The notes under the pieces: generated by a model
The model's input: only the letters and a program-made list of their open reading frames with translations
What the model was told of the DNA's origin: nothing
The model's database searches: none
Made by a program: the position numbers and the translations under genes
Assembly (NCBI RefSeq): GCF_900090205.1
Contig: NZ_LT607802.1
Location: forward strand, 3,165,970-3,229,969
Reading direction: 5' to 3'
From: Vogesella sp. LIG4
GTDB lineage: Bacteria; Pseudomonadota; Gammaproteobacteria; Burkholderiales; Chromobacteriaceae
Length of the DNA: 64,000 nt
Part shown: positions 57,369-64,000 of the stretch, one piece after another
Numbering within the stretch: the stretch's first letter is position 1
Layout: each line of letters begins with the position of its first letter

Positions 57369-58484
57369 ATGAAATCCGCATTACACAACAAGGGCGTCGC
57401 CACCCTGTTAGCGGCAGGCGCGCTGACACTGGCTACCGGACCGGCCCTGGCGGAAAGCCAGGTGGTCAACGTTTACAACTGGGCCAATTCGATAGGCAAG
57501 GACACCGTTGCCAACTTCGAAAAAACCACCGGCATCAAGGTGGAATACCAGACCTTCGATTCCAACGACACGGTGCAGGCCAAGCTGTTGACCGGCAGCG
57601 CGCAGTACGACGTGGTGGTGCCGTCCAACCTGTACTGGACGCGGCAGATTCCCACTGGCGTGTTCCAGCAGATGGATCTGAAGAAGATTCCGAACTACGG
57701 CAAGCTCGACCCCAAGATCATGAACATTCTCAAGTCGGCGGACCCGACGCAGCGCTACGGCCTGCCGTGGGCCTGGGGTACCGACGGCATGGGCATCAAC
57801 GTGGAAAAGGTGCAGGCGGCGCTGGGCAAGAACGCGCCGCTGGACAGCCTGGCGCTGTTCTTCGACGTCAACAACCTGAAGAAGCTGAAGAGCTGCGGCG
57901 TGTCCATCGTGGATGAGCCGCTGGACGGCTTCGGCATTGCGCTGCTGGCGCTGCACAAGGACCCGAACACCACCAATCGCAAGGATTACGACGAAGCCTA
58001 CAAGCTGCTGAAGACGCTGCGCCCCTATATCACCCAGTTCAATTCCAGCACCTATATCAACGATCTGGCCGGTGGTGACGTATGCCTGGCGCTGGGCTGG
58101 TCCGGCGATGTGAACGCAGCGCGGCGCGCGGCGCTGGCGGCCAAGAAGCCGTACCACATCCGCTACGTGATTCCCAAGGAAGGCGCCGCGGTATGGTTCA
58201 ACATGATGTCGATTCCCAAGAACGCGCCGCACCCGGATGCCGCGCACAAGTTCATCAACTTCGTGCTGTCCGAGCGTGAAAGCGCCAACCTGACCAACGA
58301 CACCAACTATCCGTCGGCGGTGCCTGGCGCCAACCCGCTGGTAAGCCCGGAAGCGCTGGCCGACCCGATGATCTACCCGACGCCGGAGGTGTTCCGCCGC
58401 CTGTATGTGGGCAAGCCGGTGGCGCCGGACCTGATGCGCTACCAGAACCGGCTGTGGACGCAGCTGAAGAGCGGCATCAACTAA
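57369..58484 (+). CDS. PotF-like polyamine ABC substrate-binding protein
   Basis: 371-residue periplasmic protein. Signal peptide MKSALHNKGVATLLAAGALTLATGPALA, then NVYNWANSIGKDTVANFEKTTGIKVEYQTFDSNDTVQAKL, GSAQYDVVVPSN, YGLPWAWGTDGMGIN and LGWSGDV, all hallmarks of the PotD/PotF fold. ATG 57369 is chosen because GGAG lies 6 nt upstream. Its paralogue is at 62310. No potGHI genes follow; a strong terminator does. Confidence 0.92.
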   Translation: MKSALHNKGVATLLAAGALTLATGPALAESQVVNVYNWANSIGKDTVANFEKTTGIKVEYQTFDSNDTVQAKLLTGSAQYDVVVPSNLYWTRQIPTGVFQQMDLKKIPNYGKLDPKIMNILKSADPTQRYGLPWAWGTDGMGINVEKVQAALGKNAPLDSLALFFDVNNLKKLKSCGVSIVDEPLDGFGIALLALHKDPNTTNRKDYDEAYKLLKTLRPYITQFNSSTYINDLAGGDVCLALGWSGDVNAARRAALAAKKPYHIRYVIPKEGAAVWFNMMSIPKNAPHPDAAHKFINFVLSERESANLTNDTNYPSAVPGANPLVSPEALADPMIYPTPEVFRRLYVGKPVAPDLMRYQNRLWTQLKSGIN

Positions 58485-58501
58485 GCCGCGCTGTTGCCGT
58501 C

Positions 58502-58537
58502 AACCCGCCCCGCCAGCTGCTGGCCGGGCGGGTTTTT
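58502..58537 (+). terminator. rho-independent terminator
   Basis: AACCCGCCC..GGGCGGGTTTTT, a GC-rich hairpin with T-run directly after the PotF-like gene. Confidence 0.85.
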
Positions 58538-58539
58538 CA

Positions 58540-58559
58540 TGCGGCCAACGTTGGCCGCA
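58540..58559. repeat. perfect inverted pair of the repeated word between convergent genes
   Basis: TGCGGCCAACGTTGGCCGCA is a perfect 20-bp palindrome made of two exact copies of the 10-mer. It sits just past the PotF terminator and 3 bp from the stop of the minus-strand LysR gene. Confidence 0.9.
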
Positions 58560-58562
58560 TGG

Positions 58563-59501
58563 CTAGGGATGCGGCAGGGATGGGGGCGGAATCAGCTCGC
58601 ACTCCTGCAGGTAGCGCTTCAGGATATCGATGAACTCGCGCACCTTGCGGGTGCTGCGGCGGTGCGGCAGGTACAGCACATGCACCCAGGGGCCGAAGGC
58701 GCTTTGCAGCCGCCACTGGCCCACCATCACCTCCATCAGCTCGCCGCGCCGCAGGTAGGGCGCCGCGCTCCAGTTGGGAATGAACTGCAGGCCCTGGCCA
58801 TCGAGCAGGCAGCCCAGCAGAAAGTCGTAGTTGTCACTTTCCAGCCGTGCCACCGGCTGGCGCAGGCGGATGTTCTCGCCGCCGTAGCTCACCCACCAGA
58901 AACTGCGGCTCACCAGCGGGTGGCGCAGGATCAGCCAATCGTGCCGGGTGTAGTTGTCCAGCGTTACTTCCCGCCCCTGGCGCGCCAGGTAGGCCGGGCT
59001 GGCGCATAGCAGCAGGCGGTTTTCCAGCAGCGGCTGCACGATCAGCCCCGGGTGCTCGGTGGGGTCGTCGCGCAGCGCCAGATCGTAGCCGCCGTCCAGC
59101 AGGTCGTCGTTATTGTCGTTCAGGTCCACCTCCAGCCGCACCTGCGGATGCGCCTGCATGAAGCGGCCGCATACGCGGCTCAGAAAGGCCGGGGCGAACG
59201 AGGGCGGGGCGGTGATGCGCAGGCTGCCGCGCAGCTCGTGCTGCAGCTGTTCGATCTCCTCGCCGGCCAGCTGCAGCTGCATCAGCGCCTGGCGGGCGCT
59301 GTCCAGGTAGATGCGTCCTGCCTCGGTCAGCGCCATGCGCCGGGTGGTGCGCTCGAACAACCGTGCGCCCAGCTCCGCTTCCAGCTGCGCCACCGCCTTG
59401 GTGACCGCCGACGGCGTCTTGCCCAGCTGGTCGGCCGCCAGACTGAAGCTGCCGTGTTCGGCGGCGGCCACGAACATGCCCAGCGCACTCATCTTGTCCA
59501 T
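58563..59501 (-). CDS. LysR-family transcriptional regulator
   Basis: 312-residue regulator of the CrgA-like group. Helix-turn-helix MSALGMFVAAAEHGSFSLAADQLGKTPSAVTKAVAQLEAELGARL, then LRITAPPSFAPAFLSRVCGRF. ATG 59501 matches the family N-terminus (MDKMSALGMF). It is divergent from the Ntn-hydrolase gene (221-bp gap) and likely controls the hydrolase/MFS/PotF/amidohydrolase run to its right. Confidence 0.92.
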   Translation of the reverse strand: MDKMSALGMFVAAAEHGSFSLAADQLGKTPSAVTKAVAQLEAELGARLFERTTRRMALTEAGRIYLDSARQALMQLQLAGEEIEQLQHELRGSLRITAPPSFAPAFLSRVCGRFMQAHPQVRLEVDLNDNNDDLLDGGYDLALRDDPTEHPGLIVQPLLENRLLLCASPAYLARQGREVTLDNYTRHDWLILRHPLVSRSFWWVSYGGENIRLRQPVARLESDNYDFLLGCLLDGQGLQFIPNWSAAPYLRRGELMEVMVGQWRLQSAFGPWVHVLYLPHRRSTRKVREFIDILKRYLQECELIPPPSLPHP

Positions 59502-59722
59502 TACTTGTTCCCGATAGGCACAAAAGTTATGCAAGAACCGCGAATGATCTTGCCCTGCGTGCTGATTACCATGCCGCAATAACAGCGATAGTTCAAGCCG
59601 GCATCGTCAACCGGCACTGGCAGCAGTGGCGCAATTTATGCCTGTTAGGCAACTGTTCGGCCAGGCTTGCCAGCCGGCAACGCGCTATCGCCCCGCAGAT
59701 CACAACAGCAGGAGACTTCCCG

Positions 59723-60802
59723 GTGAACGTCCATACCTTTTCCACCGACACCCCGGACGCATTCTTTCGCGGCCACCAGATCGGCAGCCGCTGGCAACAG
59801 CAGATCCAGCGCAGCGTGGCGCTGTACCTGGGCTTCTTCCCGCGCCTCGGCATTGCCAGCGAGCAGGTGCGCGCCATTGGTGACGCCAGCCTGAGCGCGC
59901 TGGAAGACTGGGCGCCGGAGCTGGCCGAAGAAATCAAGGGCGTGGCCGCCGGCGCGCAGCTGCCGCTGTGGCAGCTGGCCTGCCTGAACGCCCGTACCGA
60001 GGTGCTGGCCGCCGCGCCGGCCAGCAAGGAAGGCGAGTGCTCCACCACCGTGCATGCCCCGGCCGGCAGCCGCGCTCCGCGCACGCTGCAAACCTGGGAC
60101 TGGCACGACAGCCTGGTGCCGGACGGCCTGATCATGCGGCTGAGCACCCACCAGGGCATGACGGTGAAGCTGTTCACCGAGTTCGGCATGCTGGGCAAGA
60201 TCGGCGTCAACAGCGCCGGGCTGGGTCTGCATTTCAATATCCTGCACCACGCCAGCGACAACGCCCACGGCGGCGTGCCGGTGCATGCGGTGGCACGGCG
60301 GGTGCTGGAAGAAGCGCGCAGCGTGGCCGAAGCCATCGAGCTGGCGCGCTCGGCGCGGGTCAGCGCCTCCACCGTGCTGACGGTGTTCAGCTGCCAGGAC
60401 GAAGCTCCGGCACGCGCCGCCAGCATCGAGCTGAGCCCGGCGCGCACCGGCCTGGTGTACCCGGACGCCGCCGGCTGGATCCTGCACACCAACCACTTCA
60501 TCGAAACGGAACAGAGCCTGGGCGAGCGCACGCCGGACGTGTCCACCACCTATGCGCGCTACCAGCACCTGCAGGCCGTGCAGGGCGACATGGTGGCCGA
60601 CGACATCCGCACCCGCGCCGCCGCCATGTGCGGCCCGGCCGGCGCCGACGCGCCGATCTGCTTCCACCCGGACATGTCCATGCCGGACACCGAGCGCTGG
60701 GAAACCCTGCTCACCATCGGCATCGACACCGAGCAATGCCGGCTGCTGTATGCGGCGGGCAACCCGACCACGTTGGCCGCAAACGGCTACCAGCAGTTCT
60801 GA
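59723..60802 (+). CDS. C45-family Ntn hydrolase (acyl-transferase/amidase type)
   Basis: 359-residue protein of the isopenicillin-N acyltransferase/C45 peptidase group, which self-cleaves before a Cys that becomes the N-terminal nucleophile. The likely nucleophile is Cys106 in KEGECSTTVHAP. It is preceded by a propeptide with EEIKGVAAGAQLPLWQLACLNAR and followed by TWDWHDSL, KIGVNSAGLGLHFNIL and LHTNHFIE, all family blocks. Start is GTG 59723 with AGGAG 8 nt upstream. It probably cleaves an amide bond of an N-acyl or beta-alanyl-type compound. It leads a cluster with an MHS transporter, a PotF paralogue and an amidohydrolase. Confidence 0.85.
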   Translation: MNVHTFSTDTPDAFFRGHQIGSRWQQQIQRSVALYLGFFPRLGIASEQVRAIGDASLSALEDWAPELAEEIKGVAAGAQLPLWQLACLNARTEVLAAAPASKEGECSTTVHAPAGSRAPRTLQTWDWHDSLVPDGLIMRLSTHQGMTVKLFTEFGMLGKIGVNSAGLGLHFNILHHASDNAHGGVPVHAVARRVLEEARSVAEAIELARSARVSASTVLTVFSCQDEAPARAASIELSPARTGLVYPDAAGWILHTNHFIETEQSLGERTPDVSTTYARYQHLQAVQGDMVADDIRTRAAAMCGPAGADAPICFHPDMSMPDTERWETLLTIGIDTEQCRLLYAAGNPTTLAANGYQQF

Positions 60803-60951
60803 TCGCAGCCGCCGCGGCAGTGTCTTTTGATGGCTGCCAAAAGGCATTGCCGCGGCGCTGAACGCACGGCTGCCCGCATGGAGCGGCCGGCAACACAATA
60901 CCCGCCCCTGTTACGGCAGGAGGCGGCACACAAGCACGCAACAGGAGAAAC

Positions 60952-62289
60952 ATGATGGTTGGAGACAAAACAGGGCAGGCTGTCGGGCGCGGCGCGCTGC
61001 GCACCTTCTGCGTGTCCGGCATGGGCACGGCGCTGGAATTCTACGATTTCGTGATCTACGGCTATGCGGCGGCACTGGTGTTCCCGCAAGTGTTCTTTCC
61101 GGGCATGGACAAGCTGGTGGCCACGCTGATCGCCTTTGCCGCCTTCGGCACCGGCTTCTTTGCCCGGCCGGTGGGTGGCATGGTGTTCGGCCACTTTGGC
61201 GACAAGTATGGCCGGCAGAAAGTGCTGGTGGCCACGCTGCTGCTGATGGGCGCCAGCACCTTCCTGATCGGCTGTCTGCCCGGCTACGGCAGCATCGGCG
61301 TTGCCGCACCGGCGCTGCTGGTGGTGCTGCGCCTGATCCAGGGCTTTGCCGCCGGCGGCGAGTGGGGCGGGGCGGCGCTGTTCGGCATCGAGCAGGCGCC
61401 GGAAGGGCGTCGCGGGCTGTGGGGCAGCTTCACCAGCATGGGTATCGGCATCGGCTTCCTGCTGGGCGCCGGGGTGTTCGCCATCATCAGCGAAGCCACC
61501 AACAACCAGCTGGCCGATTTTGCCTGGCGCATTCCGTTCTGGCTGGGTGGCCTGCTGGTGCTGGTAGGAATGTATGCCCGCATGCGCAACCTCGGCCAGC
61601 ATGGCGACAGCCACGCCAAGGCGGGAAAACTGCCGCTGCTGGAAGTGTTGCGCCACCACCCGCGGGCGCTGCTGCTGAGCGCGGGCGTGGCCTTCGGCTA
61701 CATCACCATTGCCTATATCGGCAGCACCTTCCTGGTGTCCTACGCCACCCAGCTGGGCTATAGCGATGCCCAGTCCCTGGTGTTCGACCTGATCAACTCC
61801 GCCACCATCATCGTGTCGGCACCGCTGTGCGGCCACCTGTCCGACAAGTACGGCCGCAAGCCGGTGATGATCTTCGGCGCCGTGGCCATGGCGGCGTGGT
61901 TCTTTGCCTTCTTCCCGCTGGTGCAGCTCAAGCAGTGGGAGCTGACGCTGTTTGCCTATGGCATGGTCGGCGTGCTGATGGGCGTGACCCAGGGGCCGAT
62001 TCCCGCCTTCCTCGGCGAGCAGTTCCCCCGGCGTGTGCGCTACTCCGGCATCTCCTCTGCCTACCAGCTGGGCGCGGCACTGGGCGGCGGCACCGCCTCC
62101 AGCATTGCCACCGCCATCCTGATCCTCACCAACAAGAGCCCGCTGGGCGTGGCGCTGTACGGCGCGGCGGCGCTGGCGCTACTGGCACTGTGCAGCTACG
62201 GCCTGCGTGAAACCGCGCGGCTGAGCCTGCAGGACATCGACGAACAGCAGCCGGCCCGCCCGCGCGCTACCCGCCCGGCCTCGGCCTGA
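60952..62289 (+). CDS. metabolite:H+ symporter (MHS family, MFS)
   Basis: 445-residue 12-helix transporter. GMGTALEFYDFVIYGYAAAL, the MFS loop motif GHFGDKYGRQKVL, RLIQGFAAGGEWGGAA and HLSDKYGRKPVMIFG are typical of ProP/KgtP-like MHS carriers. ATG 60952 has AGGAG 4-5 nt upstream. It is 149 bp after the Ntn hydrolase and 20 bp before the PotF paralogue, on the same strand. It probably imports the substrate or product of the local hydrolases. Confidence 0.92.
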   Translation: MMVGDKTGQAVGRGALRTFCVSGMGTALEFYDFVIYGYAAALVFPQVFFPGMDKLVATLIAFAAFGTGFFARPVGGMVFGHFGDKYGRQKVLVATLLLMGASTFLIGCLPGYGSIGVAAPALLVVLRLIQGFAAGGEWGGAALFGIEQAPEGRRGLWGSFTSMGIGIGFLLGAGVFAIISEATNNQLADFAWRIPFWLGGLLVLVGMYARMRNLGQHGDSHAKAGKLPLLEVLRHHPRALLLSAGVAFGYITIAYIGSTFLVSYATQLGYSDAQSLVFDLINSATIIVSAPLCGHLSDKYGRKPVMIFGAVAMAAWFFAFFPLVQLKQWELTLFAYGMVGVLMGVTQGPIPAFLGEQFPRRVRYSGISSAYQLGAALGGGTASSIATAILILTNKSPLGVALYGAAALALLALCSYGLRETARLSLQDIDEQQPARPRATRPASA

Positions 62290-62309
62290 ACCCGCAGCAA
62301 GGAACAACC

Positions 62310-63416
62310 ATGTACAAGCATCGCGCAGCAAAACTGGCCCTGGGCATGGCACTGGCCGCCGCCAGCCTGACAACGTTGGCCGCAGCCAAGCCGGCCGCCG
62401 GTCTCAACGTCTTCAACTGGGGGGATTTCATTGCCAGGGACACGGTGGCCAATTTCGAGAAGCTGTTCGGCACCCATGCCGAGTACGACACCTACGACAG
62501 CGACGACGTGCTGCAGGCCAAGCTGCTGGTGGGCCACACCGGCTACGACATCGTGGTGCCCAGCTCCGGCTCGCTGGCCAAGCAGATCGAGATCGGCCTG
62601 TACCAGAAGCTGGACAAGCGCAAGATTCCCAACCTGGCCAACCTCGACCCCACGCTGATGAAAATGCTGTCCGCCGCCGACCCCGGCGGCCAGTACGGCG
62701 TGCCGTGGGCCTATGCCGCCACCGGCATCGGCTACAACGTGGCAGCGGCGAAAAAGGCATTCGGCGACAAGGTGCCGGATGGCTGGAGCCTGGTGTTCGA
62801 CCCGGCGCAGCTGGGCAAGCTCAAGGGCTGTGGCGTGTCGTTCCTGGACAGCCCTGGCAGCATGTTCCCGGCGGTGCTGCAGTACCTGCACAAGGACCCG
62901 AACAGCACCAACCCCGCCGACTACCAGGCCGCGCTGGCGGTGCTGCAGAAAGTGCGCCCCTATGTGCGGCAGTTCAACTCCTCCAGCTATATCAACGACC
63001 TGGCCAATAACGACGTGTGCGTGGCAGTGGGCTGGTCCGGCGATGTGGGCATTGCCGGCCGCCGCGCCAGGGAAGCGGGGCGCCCGTACGACATCCGCTA
63101 CCTCAACCCGAAAGAGGGCGGCTTCATGTGGTTCGACGTGATGGTGATCCCCAGGGACGCGCCGCACGCCGACATGGCGCACAAGTGGATCAACTACATC
63201 CTCGACCCCAAGGTCAGCGCCAGCATTACCAGCGAGGTGTACTACCCCACCGCCAACCGCCTGGCACGCCAGCACCTGCCGGTATCCATCATCAACGACC
63301 CGACGGTGTTCCCGCCGCAGGCCGAGCTGCTGAAGATGGCGGTAATGAAGCAGGTGCCGCCGGAAATCCAGCGCCTGCAAAGCCGGCTGTGGCAGAAGCT
63401 GAAATCCGGCAACTAA
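62310..63416 (+). CDS. PotF-like polyamine ABC substrate-binding protein, paralogue 2
   Basis: 368-residue periplasmic protein with signal peptide (LALGMALAAASLTTLAAA). NVFNWGDFIARDTVANFEKLFG, GHTGYDIVVPSSGSLAKQ, VPWAYAATGIGYN and VAVGWSGDVGIAG match PotD/PotF. It is clearly homologous to 57369-58484 but diverged along its whole length, so ligand preference may differ. It begins 20 bp after the MHS transporter, so the two are likely cotranscribed. The word is in the signal-peptide region (62375-62384). Confidence 0.92.
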   Translation: MYKHRAAKLALGMALAAASLTTLAAAKPAAGLNVFNWGDFIARDTVANFEKLFGTHAEYDTYDSDDVLQAKLLVGHTGYDIVVPSSGSLAKQIEIGLYQKLDKRKIPNLANLDPTLMKMLSAADPGGQYGVPWAYAATGIGYNVAAAKKAFGDKVPDGWSLVFDPAQLGKLKGCGVSFLDSPGSMFPAVLQYLHKDPNSTNPADYQAALAVLQKVRPYVRQFNSSSYINDLANNDVCVAVGWSGDVGIAGRRAREAGRPYDIRYLNPKEGGFMWFDVMVIPRDAPHADMAHKWINYILDPKVSASITSEVYYPTANRLARQHLPVSIINDPTVFPPQAELLKMAVMKQVPPEIQRLQSRLWQKLKSGN

Positions 63417-63422
63417 GCCGAC

Positions 63423-63452
63423 CGGAGGGGCGCGCCAGGCTGCACGCCCCTC
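63423..63452. other. intercistronic hairpin
   Basis: CGGAGGGGCG and CGCCCCTCCG form a perfect 10-bp stem with a 10-bp loop 6 bp after the PotF-2 stop, with no T-run. It may stabilise the upstream mRNA or attenuate the downstream gene. Confidence 0.5.
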
Positions 63453-63469
63453 CGTACCAGGAGCGAGAC

Positions 63470-64000
63470 ATGGACAATATTGCCGATACCCTCTACCTCA
63501 ACGGCAGCATCTACACCGGCGACGCCGCGCGCAACTTTGCCCAGGCGCTGGCGGTGCGCGATGGCAAGGTGCTGGCCACCGGCAGCAGCGCCGCCTTGCA
63601 GCAACACCACCGCGGCACGCACACCCGGGTGGTGGACCTGGCCGGCCGGCTGCTGCTGCCGGCCTTCATCGACGGCCACGTACACCCGATGCAGGGCCAG
63701 CAGATACTGGGCGAGTTCGACCTGTCCGGGCTGGATACGCCGGACGCTATCCTGGCGCGCATCCGCGCCTGCGCCGCGGCCACGCCGGATGCGCCCTGGG
63801 TATACCTGGGCGGCGCCAACCTGGCCGCCTTCGGTGCCTATCCCACCCGCCAGCAGCTGGATGCGGCAGTGCCGGACCGCCCGCTGCTGGTCACCGGTTT
63901 CGACGTGCACAGCGGCTGCATCAACAGCAAGGGCCTGGCGCTTGCCGGCATCACCGCTGCCACGCCTGACCCGCAGGGCGGCATCATCGAGCGCGACGCC
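63470..64000 (+). CDS. YtcJ-like amidohydrolase (partial, runs off the window)
   Basis: The frame is open from ATG 63470 (GAGCGAG upstream) to the last base, giving 177 codons. MDNIADTLYLNGSIYTGD and LAVRDGKVLATGS are the amidohydrolase_3 N-terminus, and LLLPAFIDGHVHPMQGQQ supplies the metal-binding HxH. LVTGFDVHSGCINSKGLAL fits the YtcJ group (exoenzyme-like amidase on N-acyl compounds). It is the last gene of the run started by the Ntn hydrolase. Confidence 0.88.
   Translation, partial: MDNIADTLYLNGSIYTGDAARNFAQALAVRDGKVLATGSSAALQQHHRGTHTRVVDLAGRLLLPAFIDGHVHPMQGQQILGEFDLSGLDTPDAILARIRACAAATPDAPWVYLGGANLAAFGAYPTRQQLDAAVPDRPLLVTGFDVHSGCINSKGLALAGITAATPDPQGGIIERDA

Overview
The window is a GC-rich (roughly 65% by eye), gene-dense piece of bacterial chromosome. 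Gene content (umuDC, psd, hemH, ftsK, anmK, an rpfE-like gene with recJ and rmuC, frmA/fghA, sbcDC, a type VI secretion vgrG island, many LysR regulators) and protein style point to a betaproteobacterium. My best inference is Neisseriales, Chromobacteriaceae-like (Vogesella, Aquitalea or Chromobacterium relatives). I see no rRNA, tRNA, CRISPR array or intact insertion sequence.

Layout. 0.1-12 kb: umuDC operon with a UmuD that lacks both protease residues, psd, two LivK-type binding proteins, hemH, ftsK, anmK and an M23 peptidase. 12.2-16.5 kb: tightly coupled rpfE-like/recJ/rmuC operon. 16.5-23.5 kb: type VI secretion island reading vgrG, phospholipase D effector, Sel1-type immunity lipoprotein, then a 115-bp remnant of a second immunity gene. 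23.9-30 kb: hybrid sensor kinase with a periplasmic partner, then the glutathione-dependent formaldehyde pathway with a divergent LysR. 30-36.4 kb: accessory segment with a hypothetical gene, a toxin-like gene remnant, an AT-rich membrane protein, a third LivK paralogue, a PLP decarboxylase and a LysR. 36.6-41.7 kb: small Cys-rich protein, MarR regulator with ferric-reductase-like flavocytochrome, nitroreductase and LysR. 41.8-46.5 kb: sbcDC. 46.6-52.8 kb: small genes, chaC, and a triple-PAS hybrid kinase overlapping an HD-GYP response regulator. 52.8-64 kb: transport and catabolic cluster with three orphan binding proteins, two amidohydrolases, an Ntn hydrolase, two MFS transporters and three LysR-type regulators (the first divergent from the CynX-like transporter).

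The most striking signal is not a gene. The 10-mer GTTGGCCGCA (reverse TGCGGCCAAC) occurs exactly about 47 times in 64 kb (25 on one strand, 22 on the other), against well under one expected from base composition. It lies in genes of every function, in several reading phases, and in intergenic gaps. It often forces the otherwise avoided Leu codon TTG. It is sometimes arranged as inverted pairs between convergent genes, and it is missing from the 30.0-36.1 kb accessory segment. This is how DNA uptake sequences behave in Neisseria, but the word is unrelated to the known GCCGTCTGAA family. I propose it as a candidate uptake or genome-maintenance word.

Other points of interest: the protease-dead UmuD; three tandem PAS domains that each keep the FixL haem histidine and arginine and feed an HD-GYP regulator; a terminator hairpin that contains the anmK ribosome binding site; and a 9-kb transport/hydrolase cluster whose substrate I cannot name.
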